The position numbers were made by a program, and so were the translations under genes. This document shows positions 1-4,476 of a stretch of DNA of 9,755 nt, in pieces. Under the pieces are notes generated by a model that worked only from the letters and a program-made list of their open reading frames with translations, was not told where the DNA came from and ran no database searches. This stretch comes from Hyphomicrobiales bacterium (GTDB taxonomy: Bacteria > Pseudomonadota > Alphaproteobacteria > Rhizobiales > S144-23). The DNA lies in the NCBI GenBank assembly GCA_015494375.1, contig WGBL01000317.1, forward strand, positions 1 to 9,755, written 5' to 3'. Each line of letters starts with the position of its first letter. Within the stretch, counting starts at the first letter, position 1.

Positions 1-1
1 C

Positions 2-67
2 GACTATCCGCTCGCCCAGGCGATCGTCATCATCTCGAGCTATCCCTCAAAGGATGATGGGCGTTAA
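2..67 (+). CDS. Possible C-terminal tail of an unidentified protein (partial)
   Basis: The second reading frame is open from the window edge and ends at TAA 65-67. It gives about 21 residues, beginning DYPLAQAIVIISSYPS and ending KDDGR. The mix of hydrophobic and polar residues looks like an ordinary protein C-terminus, but the piece is too short to assign a family. No intrinsic terminator is visible just after it. It could be a chance open frame, since 66 bases without a stop are common in GC-rich DNA. No function is proposed. Confidence 0.35.
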   Translation, partial: DYPLAQAIVIISSYPSKDDGR

Positions 68-110
68 ACGCGCCCCCGCGAAGGCGCCTCCCGACCGCGG
101 ACATCCGCAG

Positions 111-133
111 AAGTCGCCTCAAAAGTCGCCTCA
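111..133. repeat. Two copies of an 11-bp direct repeat
   Basis: AAGTCGCCTCA occurs at 111-121 and again at 123-133, one base apart. No gene overlaps it. It is probably local slippage, as in other spacers of this window. Confidence 0.6.
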
Positions 134-185
134 CTCGTTGTTAGGGCGGGGCACAGCGGCCGTGGGCCTTGTCAAGGCGTGCCGG

Positions 186-240
186 GCGAGGATGCACTGG
201 GTGAGGATGCATTGGGTGAGGATGCACTGGGCGAGGACGC
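186..240. repeat. 15-bp tandem repeat, about 3.7 copies
   Basis: Units at 186-200, 201-215, 216-230 and a partial at 231-240 follow the pattern G[CT]GAGGATGCA[CT]TGG with one or two substitutions each. The array lies about 30 bases beyond the 3' end of the minus-strand tRNA-Leu. Because 15 is divisible by three, every frame reads as a repeated pentapeptide, which makes spurious ORFs here. It is a minisatellite-like array of no known function. Confidence 0.85.
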
Positions 241-270
241 AAAGAAGAGGTTGTCAGACTCCACTCCGGT

Positions 271-357
271 TGGTGCGGACGGCGGGACTCGAACCCGCAC
301 GGGGTCACCCCCAAGGGATTTTAAGTCCCTCGTGTCTACCGGTTCCACCACGTCCGC
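271..357 (-). tRNA. tRNA-Leu (anticodon UAA)
   Basis: Read on the minus strand, an 87-nt class II tRNA can be folded by eye. The acceptor stem GCGGACG/CGTCCGC is a perfect 7 bp. The anticodon stem AGGGA/TCCCT carries the loop CTTAAAA, with anticodon UAA at + positions 323-321. A long variable arm (TGGGGGTGACCCCG) is typical of tRNA-Leu, and the T arm is CGGG-TTCGAGT-CCCG. Discriminator A is at 274 and CCA is encoded at 273-271. The tRNA decodes UUA and UUG. The tRNA-His gene lies 83 bases upstream on the same strand. No intrinsic terminator is obvious after it. Confidence 0.97.
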
Positions 358-379
358 GAACCCCGTCGGCGTCCGTCCC

Positions 380-408
380 GTTATGCGCCGACGTTCTGGA
401 ACTTTCAA
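380..408 (-). promoter_or_regulatory. Candidate promoter of tRNA-Leu
   Basis: On the minus strand, TTGAAA (408-403), a 17-base spacer and CATAAC (385-380) resemble -35 and -10 elements. Transcription would start near 373, about 16 bases before the mature tRNA-Leu. An inverted repeat, CGTCGGCG/CGCCGACG (364-371 and 386-393), flanks the -10. Co-transcription with the upstream tRNA-His is also possible. Confidence 0.4.
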
Positions 409-440
409 TTGTCGGTGGGAGTGGGATCGAGGGCCAAGAC

Positions 441-517
441 TGGTACCGCCTCCTGGAATCGAACCAGGGACCTCTAGATCCACAATCTAGCGCTCTAACC
501 AGCTGAGCTAAGGCGGC
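441..517 (-). tRNA. tRNA-His (anticodon GUG), no encoded G-1
   Basis: Read on the minus strand, a 77-nt tRNA folds cleanly. The acceptor stem GCCGCCT/AGGCGGT is closed by G1-U72, the D arm is GCTC...GAGC, and the anticodon stem CTAGA/TCTAG carries loop TTGTGGA (anticodon GUG at 483-481). The T arm is CCTGG-TTCGATT-CCAGG, with discriminator A73 at 444 and encoded CCA at 443-441. The base before the mature 5' end (518) is U, not G. The usual tRNA-His identity pair G-1:C73 therefore cannot form. Loss of this pair is known in a subset of Alphaproteobacteria with a matching divergent HisRS, so this is a lineage marker rather than a defect. Confidence 0.97.
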
Positions 518-538
518 AGTGTGATGTCTGAGGGCAGT

Positions 539-567
539 CAAATAGCGCCGATCGCCCGCCCTGGCAA
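539..567 (-). promoter_or_regulatory. Candidate promoter of tRNA-His
   Basis: On the minus strand, TTGCCA (567-562), a 17-base spacer and TATTTG (544-539) resemble the alphaproteobacterial CTTGAC/CTATAT pattern. A start near 532 would leave a 15-base leader before the mature tRNA-His. Assigned by position and spacing only. Confidence 0.4.
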
Positions 568-648
568 GCCGCTTGGCAGCGCTTGCTCGCGCCTCTGCTG
601 GGCGGCGCGCAACGGTCGCCGGCGCACAAGACGGCTCTGCGAGCCAGC

Positions 649-1149
649 TCAGCCGGCCTGTTGCAATTGGCGGGGAGCAAGGGCCTCCTCGACGGCGCGC
701 AAGTCCTCGGCCATGCGCAGCAGATCCTTGCGCAGCTGGGCCATGAACTTTTGCGCAATGGCCGGCTCGCGCGCCATCAGATCGTGCATGGCAGGCCGCC
801 TGAATGCGAGCGCGTTCACGCCCTCATGGGCCACCACATCATTGAGATGCCGCGTCTCGATGACCATGGCCATCTCGCCGATGAATGTGCCCGCCGGCAA
901 GAGCTCGGGCGAGGCTTGCTCGGGGGCGGCGGCGTCCTGGCCCGTGCGCGCGCCGTGACGCAAAACCTTGGCCGTGCCCTCGACGATGAGATAGGCGGCG
1001 TTGCCGGTCTCGCCCCTTGAAATGATCGCCTCGCCCGGCGCAAAGCTGACGGGCTCGGCCACAAGCGCAACCAGCTTGAGCTCGTTGGGCGCCAAATTGC
1101 GGAAGAGGCGCACCTCGAAAAACGGGCCGAGCAAGTCTTCCAGGGCCAT
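649..1149 (-). CDS. Stand-alone cyclic nucleotide-binding domain protein
   Basis: This 166-residue protein is essentially one CRP/cNMP-binding (jelly-roll) domain. Visible marks are PGE (38-40), the SRGETGNAAYLIVEG segment (44-58) and the phosphate-binding-cassette-like FIGEMAM (89-95). A helical, charged C-terminal tail follows (about 121-166) with no helix-turn-helix, so it is probably not a DNA-binding Crp/Fnr regulator. The cassette Arg that grips the cyclic phosphate in cAMP receptors is shifted: Arg100 is followed by His101 where Arg is usual, so ligand binding is uncertain. The start at 1149 is chosen because GGGAG lies 6 bases upstream. ATG at 1152 is also possible, but the longer frame back to 1440 reads as low-quality Arg/Pro-rich sequence. 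No enzyme domain is attached and the partner is unknown. Confidence 0.85.
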   Translation of the reverse strand: MALEDLLGPFFEVRLFRNLAPNELKLVALVAEPVSFAPGEAIISRGETGNAAYLIVEGTAKVLRHGARTGQDAAAPEQASPELLPAGTFIGEMAMVIETRHLNDVVAHEGVNALAFRRPAMHDLMAREPAIAQKFMAQLRKDLLRMAEDLRAVEEALAPRQLQQAG

Positions 1150-1674
1150 CATTTGCTCCCAATCATCCATGTATCGGGCCAGGCGGTCATCCACGCACCG
1201 CGCCAGGCGGGGCGCAGTGTCTCGTTCAACGATGCACCGAGCCGTCGACTTGGAACAAGGACCAGCCGAGGGGGGCGATGTGCACCCGATCCGGGAGCGG
1301 CCGTCGCCAAAGCCCTCCCCAACCGCTTGCCAGTGATCACTCAACAAAAATTCCTGGCATTTCTGTGGCTTGGGGCGGCGGGGCCTGCGCACGCGCCATG
1401 ACGGCTCGCGCGCGCAATCACCGCCAGACGCAATCGCCACATTGCAAGCGGGCCATTAGCGCCTCTCGGGAACCGTCCACCCCACTCCGGCGCAGGGCGG
1501 GCCGAATGGCCTCACCCCTTGACCCGCCCGTGCGCACAAAGGCGCGTCTAAGAGATTCGCGGTGGCGACGCCAGGGCTGCCTCCGCCGCTGTCGACAACA
1601 CGGGGACAAGTCGAGGGCGCGACTTGCAAACGTCACTGAAGACGCCAGGGACCTTGCGGGAACTCCGTGCAGCC
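1150..1674. other. Gene-free spacer between the CNB-domain gene and the response regulator
   Basis: Open frames here on both strands are Arg/Pro/Ala-rich and lack family motifs, so none is called. Visible small features are a 10-bp palindrome, AGTGATCACT, at 1332-1341, next to an A-run (1345-1349), and TGTCGACA near 1592. No convincing intrinsic terminator follows the response regulator. No clear -35/-10 pair was found for the CNB-domain gene. Confidence 0.6.
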
Positions 1675-2361
1675 TCAGGGAACAAGCTTGTAGCCGCCGC
1701 TTTCGGTCACCAGCAGCTCGGCATTCGAGGGGTCCTTCTCGATTTTCTGGCGCAAGCGATAAATGTGCGTCTCGAGCGTGTGGGTCGTAACCCCCGCATT
1801 GTAGCCCCAGACCTCGCTCAGCAGTGTGTCGCGCGTGACCACTTTCTGGCCGGCGCGATAAAGATATTTCAGAATCGAGGTCTCCTTTTCGGTCAGGCGA
1901 ATCTTGGCGCCCGATTCGTCAACGAGCATCTTGGCGGCCGGCTTGAACGAATAAGGCCCGATGGCAAAGACGGCATCCTCGCTCTGCTCATGCTGGCGGA
2001 GCTGGGAGCGGATACGGGCGAGGAGCACGGCGAACTTGAATGGCTTGGTGACATAGTCGTTGGCGCCGGCGTCGAGGCCGAGAATCTCGTCGGCCTCGGA
2101 GGTGTTGCCCGTCAGCATGATGATCGGGCCCTTAAAGCCATGCTTGCGCGCCAGCTTGCAGGCCTCGCGGCCGTCCATGTCGGGCAGTCCGACGTCGAGG
2201 ATGACGAGATCGATATGCTCGGACTTGAGCACCTCGAGAGAGGCTGTGGCGGTCGCGGCCGTGCTGACGACAAACTCGTCGTGCAGTGAGAGCTGTTCGG
2301 CGAGCGACTCGAGCAGCTCCTCGTCATCGTCCACGACCAGGATCTTGCGGGCCGTGCTCAT
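1675..2361 (-). CDS. OmpR/PhoB-family two-component response regulator (orphan)
   Basis: The product is a 228-residue transcription factor. The N-terminal receiver domain (about 6-120) has the acidic pocket DDD (11-13), phosphoacceptor Asp56 in DLVILDVGLPDMDG, Thr84 in IMLTG and Lys106 in YVTKPF. The C-terminal winged-helix domain (about 131-227) has the family pattern RLTEKETSILKYL, then the recognition-helix region TLETHIYRLRQKIE and the closing hairpin TESGGYKLVP. The length is normal for the family. The start is fixed by AGGAG 7 bases upstream of ATG 2361, and the frame up to 2508 has no such signal. Phosphorylation of Asp56 by a histidine kinase should control DNA binding, but no kinase is present here, so partner and regulon are unknown. 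Confidence 0.95.
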   Translation of the reverse strand: MSTARKILVVDDDEELLESLAEQLSLHDEFVVSTAATATASLEVLKSEHIDLVILDVGLPDMDGREACKLARKHGFKGPIIMLTGNTSEADEILGLDAGANDYVTKPFKFAVLLARIRSQLRQHEQSEDAVFAIGPYSFKPAAKMLVDESGAKIRLTEKETSILKYLYRAGQKVVTRDTLLSEVWGYNAGVTTHTLETHIYRLRQKIEKDPSNAELLVTESGGYKLVP

Positions 2362-2408
2362 CGGCTTGCTCCTGAGATGAGAATTGAGGGGATCGCTTTT
2401 GCCTTCGG

Positions 2409-2447
2409 ATTGTAGCATGTCGGTATGCTGAGCTACATACTCATGCT
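2409..2447 (-). promoter_or_regulatory. Candidate response-regulator promoter with nested inverted repeats
   Basis: On the minus strand, TACAAT (2414-2409) matches five of six -10 consensus bases. The position 17 bases upstream (2437-2432, TGTAGC) is a poor -35. The two elements overlap the arms of an inverted repeat, TGTAGC (2411-2416) and GCTACA (2432-2437). Two further dyads are nested here: GTATG/CATAC (2423-2427 and 2436-2440) and AGCAT/ATGCT (2414-2418 and 2425-2429). A strong -10, weak -35 and dyads suggest control by a dimeric regulator, possibly the response regulator itself. That is inference. Confidence 0.4.
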
Positions 2448-2530
2448 TATGCGTTGAGCAAGGCGCTCGCCAACCGCCGTAGGGGTCAGATCGATCAAAT
2501 GCCGTCACAAGTCTGTGAGGAGAATTGGTC

Positions 2531-3073
2531 GTGTCTGAGGAGAGAGTGGCGATCGTGAGGGCCCTCAGTGCGCGGGCCTCGCGCGGCCGCCTTTTCTATG
2601 GCCCGCTTGTGTTTCCTTGCGCACTCGGGCGCGCAGGGCGCCGTGCGCGAAAGCGCGAGGGCGACGGCGCGAGCCCCATCGGCACCTGGCCGATCGTGCA
2701 AATCTTCTATCGCGCCGACCGGGTTGCGCGGCCCCGCACGCGCCTTGAGGTTCCGATCCGCCCCCTCGATCCGCGCGACGCCTGGTGCGATCGGGTGGGC
2801 GACCGCAACTACAACCGCCTCGTCCGGCTACCCTATCCGGGCCTTGATGAAAGCGAGGAGCGCCTCTGGCGCGCGGATCACCTCTATGACATTTGTGTCG
2901 TCCTCGGCCACAACCGGCGCCCGCGCGTCCAGGGCCTCGGCAGCGCGATCTTCATGCACGTCGCACGCGCGGGCTTTGAGCCGACGGCGGGTTGTGTGGC
3001 CCTCGGCCTCGGGGACCTCGTGAAACTCCTCGAAGCCCCCCAGCCGCCCATTGCCATTCGCTTTGCTGGCTGA
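2531..3073 (+). CDS. L,D-transpeptidase (YkuD) family protein
   Basis: This 180-residue protein carries the YkuD-type catalytic signature: His143 in IFMHVAR, then PTAGCVAL with Cys155 as the expected nucleophile. The upstream block REGDGASPIGTWP (43-54) is typical of short alphaproteobacterial members. Proteins of this family make or exchange L,D cross-links in peptidoglycan, or attach other groups through the acyl-enzyme Cys. No signal peptide or membrane segment is visible, which is common in this short subgroup, so location and substrate are uncertain. GTG 2531 is preferred because GAGGAG (2517-2522) lies 8 bases upstream; TTG 2525 would be only 2 bases from it. The gene is divergent from the response regulator, with 169 bases between them. 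Confidence 0.9.
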   Translation: MSEERVAIVRALSARASRGRLFYGPLVFPCALGRAGRRARKREGDGASPIGTWPIVQIFYRADRVARPRTRLEVPIRPLDPRDAWCDRVGDRNYNRLVRLPYPGLDESEERLWRADHLYDICVVLGHNRRPRVQGLGSAIFMHVARAGFEPTAGCVALGLGDLVKLLEAPQPPIAIRFAG

Positions 3074-3438
3074 GGTGTTAATGGTGACAGCGGGCTGTCG
3101 AGAAACCCTGGCTGTCGTGATTGTCGTTGTCGGCGATGTTACGGCCCTCTTAGCAGGCGCTGGGCAGGCGCGGGATGCTGGGGCGCAAAGGGCGCAAAGA
3201 ACGGAGCCAACCGAAAACGCAGCCAAGGGAGAACGAAACCGAGGGGCGCTGCACAGGGCGGGGCGCGCCGGCGCCAGGCCGGAGCAATTAACTCCACCTT
3301 TCTCAACACCCCCCTGTCCCAATCAATCCATCCGCAAACATTATCCATTGGTACGTGTCCCCTTCCTGCCTGATACCAGGGCGGGCTCTGAGGCGCGGGT
3401 GCGCATTTTGGCAACGCTTCAAAATCGGCGCTCCAAAT
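3074..3438. other. Gene-free spacer after the L,D-transpeptidase gene
   Basis: No supported gene is seen. GACAG/CTGTC (3086-3099) makes a short hairpin just after the stop codon but has no T-run, so it is not a good intrinsic terminator. Reading frames crossing this stretch, including a minus-strand frame from 3322, change from low-complexity Ala/Ser/Pro sequence into the antisense of the L,D-transpeptidase gene and are not credible. Confidence 0.55.
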
Positions 3439-3452
3439 TTGATCTAGATCAA
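3439..3452 (+). promoter_or_regulatory. Perfect FNR/FixK-type box
   Basis: TTGATCTAGATCAA is a perfect 14-bp palindrome that matches TTGAT-N4-ATCAA, the site bound by FNR, ANR and FixK regulators that respond to low oxygen. Its centre (3445.5) is exactly 41.5 bases before 3487. The hexamer CAATAT at 3475-3480 sits at -12 to -7 relative to that start. This is the class II activation arrangement of the family. In the opposite direction the equivalent position reads CGTTGC, a poor -10, so + strand activation is favoured. Confidence 0.75.
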
Positions 3453-3486
3453 ATACGCCGCGCATTTGGCGGCGCAATATCCGGCG

Positions 3487-3580
3487 CCAAGGCTTGGATG
3501 ATCGTTTTTGCCTGGTGGGGTCGGGTGACCGGCCCTCCCTTCCCACGAACTGCCGCCGGCTGTGTCCGGCGGCTTTTTTT
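3487..3580 (+). ncRNA. Putative FNR/FixK-activated small RNA
   Basis: The region between the FNR-box promoter and a strong terminator would give a transcript of about 94 nt. It contains a U5 run (3505-3509), then a hairpin 3517-3524/3529-3536 capped by a GUGA (GNRA-type) loop, then a CU-rich linker CCCTTCCCACGAACT (3537-3551), then the terminator hairpin. An alternative fold pairs GTGGG (3515-3519) with CCCAC (3542-3546) and leaves CCTCCCTT in a bulge. In either fold a C/U-rich segment able to pair with Shine-Dalgarno sequences stays exposed. The only ATG (3498) opens a frame that runs past the terminator without a stop, so the RNA is probably noncoding. Its role could resemble FnrS of E. coli or PhrS of Pseudomonas, but no homology to them is seen. 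Confidence 0.55.
3552..3580 (+). terminator. Strong intrinsic terminator
   Basis: An 8-bp perfect GC stem, GCCGCCGG (3552-3559) with CCGGCGGC (3566-3573), has the loop CTGTGT and is followed directly by seven T residues (3574-3580). The nearest upstream + strand gene ends almost 480 bases earlier. The terminator therefore most likely ends the short transcript started at the FNR/FixK-type box. Confidence 0.9.
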
Positions 3581-3601
3581 GCTTCCTTTTCTCCTTCGTT
3601 T

Positions 3602-3635
3602 TCGAGGCGGCTCTAAGTTCTCGAGGCGGCTCTAA
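3602..3635. repeat. Two copies of a 15-bp direct repeat
   Basis: TCGAGGCGGCTCTAA occurs at 3602-3616 and 3621-3635, with a 19-base period. It lies between the terminator and the rpmB promoter. No function is evident. Confidence 0.8.
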
Positions 3636-3670
3636 TTGCTGTCGTTTTGCCGCTGTTGCGTGCCTTCGCC

Positions 3671-3700
3671 TTGACCCCCTTGCCGCGACATGTTTATAGC
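3671..3700 (+). promoter_or_regulatory. Candidate rpmB promoter
   Basis: TTGACC at 3671-3676 is followed after 17 bases by TTATAG (3694-3699), or after 18 by TATAGC. It is the best sigma-70-like pair before rpmB. A start near 3707 would create a leader of about 236 nt that begins with the 16-bp palindrome at 3715-3730 and contains the 18-bp repeat array. Confidence 0.5.
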
Positions 3701-3714
3701 TCGCGCGATTGACA

Positions 3715-3730
3715 GTGGGGCCGGCCCCAC
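3715..3730. promoter_or_regulatory. 16-bp perfect palindrome near the predicted rpmB transcript start
   Basis: GTGGGGCCGGCCCCAC is self-complementary over all 16 bases and begins about 8 bases after the predicted start. As DNA it could be an operator. As RNA it could form a 6-bp hairpin with loop CCGG at the 5' end of the leader, which might stabilise the message. The sequence does not decide between these. Confidence 0.5.
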
Positions 3731-3779
3731 CCCATCCGTCGCTTCATCCGGCAGAGCGTTCGCGGGATGGACTGTTTGC

Positions 3780-3869
3780 GTACGAGCAAGCGCTGGCGTT
3801 CGCGCAAGCGCTAGCGTTCGCGAAAATATTGGTGTTCGCGCAAGGACTGCTGTTCGAGCCGAGATGAGC
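3780..3869. repeat. 18-bp tandem repeat, five units, in the rpmB leader
   Basis: Units begin at 3780, 3798, 3816, 3834 and 3852, exactly 18 bases apart. Each starts with GTTCGCG or a close variant (GTACGAG, GTTCGAG), followed by 11 less conserved bases such as CAAGCGCTGGC. A further GTTCGCG lies at 3758. In one frame the array reads as a hexapeptide of the form VRASAG, but that frame has no ribosome-binding site or recognisable domain. The array falls inside the predicted untranslated leader of rpmB. Confidence 0.85.
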
Positions 3870-3942
3870 GGGCGAGGGGCGTTGTAGCCCAAGAGCCGAG
3901 AGAGATGAGCTAAGAGCAAGAGAGAGAAGGAACACGCGTGCC

Positions 3943-4299
3943 ATGGCCAGGCGTTGCGAATTGACGGGCAAGTCGGTGCAGACGGGCAACAATGTGAGCC
4001 ACGCCCACAACAAGACGCGGCGGCGCTTCTTGCCCAACCTTTGCGAGGTGAGCCTTTTGAGCGATGCCCTGGGGCGCAAAGTGCGGCTGCGCATCAGCGC
4101 CCATGCCTTGCGCTCGGTCGAGCATCGGGGTGGGCTCGATGCCTTTCTCGCCAAGGCCAAGGACAGCGAGCTCTCGCCACGCGCCCGCAAGCTCAAGCGC
4201 GAGATCGCCAAGGCGGCCTTGGCGGCTTCGATGGCTTCGACTGCTGAAGCCGCAGGCGCCGGCCAGAGCGCCGAGAGTGCCGATAGCGCCAGCGGCTGA
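3943..4299 (+). CDS. rpmB: 50S ribosomal protein L28
   Basis: The N-terminal MARRCELTGKSVQTGNNVSHA, the segment NKTRRRFLPNLCEV (23-36) and RSVEHRGGLDAFL (57-69) are characteristic of alphaproteobacterial L28, a protein of the large ribosomal subunit. The core ends near residue 92 with the SPRARKLKREI helix. It is followed by a tail of about 25 residues rich in Ala, Ser and Gly, which makes the protein (118 residues) somewhat longer than the roughly 95-102 usual in the class. The start is the only ATG that fits the family N-terminus. GAAGGA lies about 11 bases upstream, a rather long spacing. The gene stands alone, without rpmG, and faces the patatin-like gene. No T-rich terminator was seen after it. 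Confidence 0.98.
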   Translation: MARRCELTGKSVQTGNNVSHAHNKTRRRFLPNLCEVSLLSDALGRKVRLRISAHALRSVEHRGGLDAFLAKAKDSELSPRARKLKREIAKAALAASMASTAEAAGAGQSAESADSASG

Positions 4300-4476
4300 T
4301 TTTGGGCCGTTCCTCTTGTTTGCGGGACGGGGCCTGCGGACCAAGCCAGGGCCGGCGGACCTTGACCTGGCCCAGAGCCGGCTGGCTGTCCAGCCACCCG
4401 ACCGCCCAACCGGCATCGGCGGCCAATTGCCTTGGCGCCCCACTTTTCATCGCTGCCACCACTTGTCGGGGCAGCC

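Noticed and set aside
186..240. CRISPR array
   Set aside because: The 15-bp units are contiguous without unique spacers and no cas gene is present. The same holds for the arrays at 3780-3869 and 5894-5925.
1150..1440. 97-residue N-terminal extension of the CNB-domain protein
   Set aside because: The extra sequence is Arg/Pro-rich and unstructured. GGGAG sits at the right distance before ATG 1149, where the domain begins.
2828..3322. 164-codon minus-strand open frame
   Set aside because: It runs antisense through the L,D-transpeptidase gene, begins in low-complexity sequence and shows no domain.
3341..3349. DnaA-box-like TTATCCATT
   Set aside because: It matches seven of nine bases but stands alone. 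No cluster of boxes, AT-rich unwinding region or origin-linked gene is present.
3690..3887. 65-codon + strand frame across the 18-bp repeats
   Set aside because: Its repeating VRxxxx pattern follows from the 18-bp DNA period. It has no ribosome-binding site and lies in the predicted rpmB leader.
4380..4395. GGCTGG-CTGT-CCAGCC hairpin between rpmB and the patatin-like gene
   Set aside because: The stem is good, but no T-run follows on either strand, so I do not call it an intrinsic terminator.
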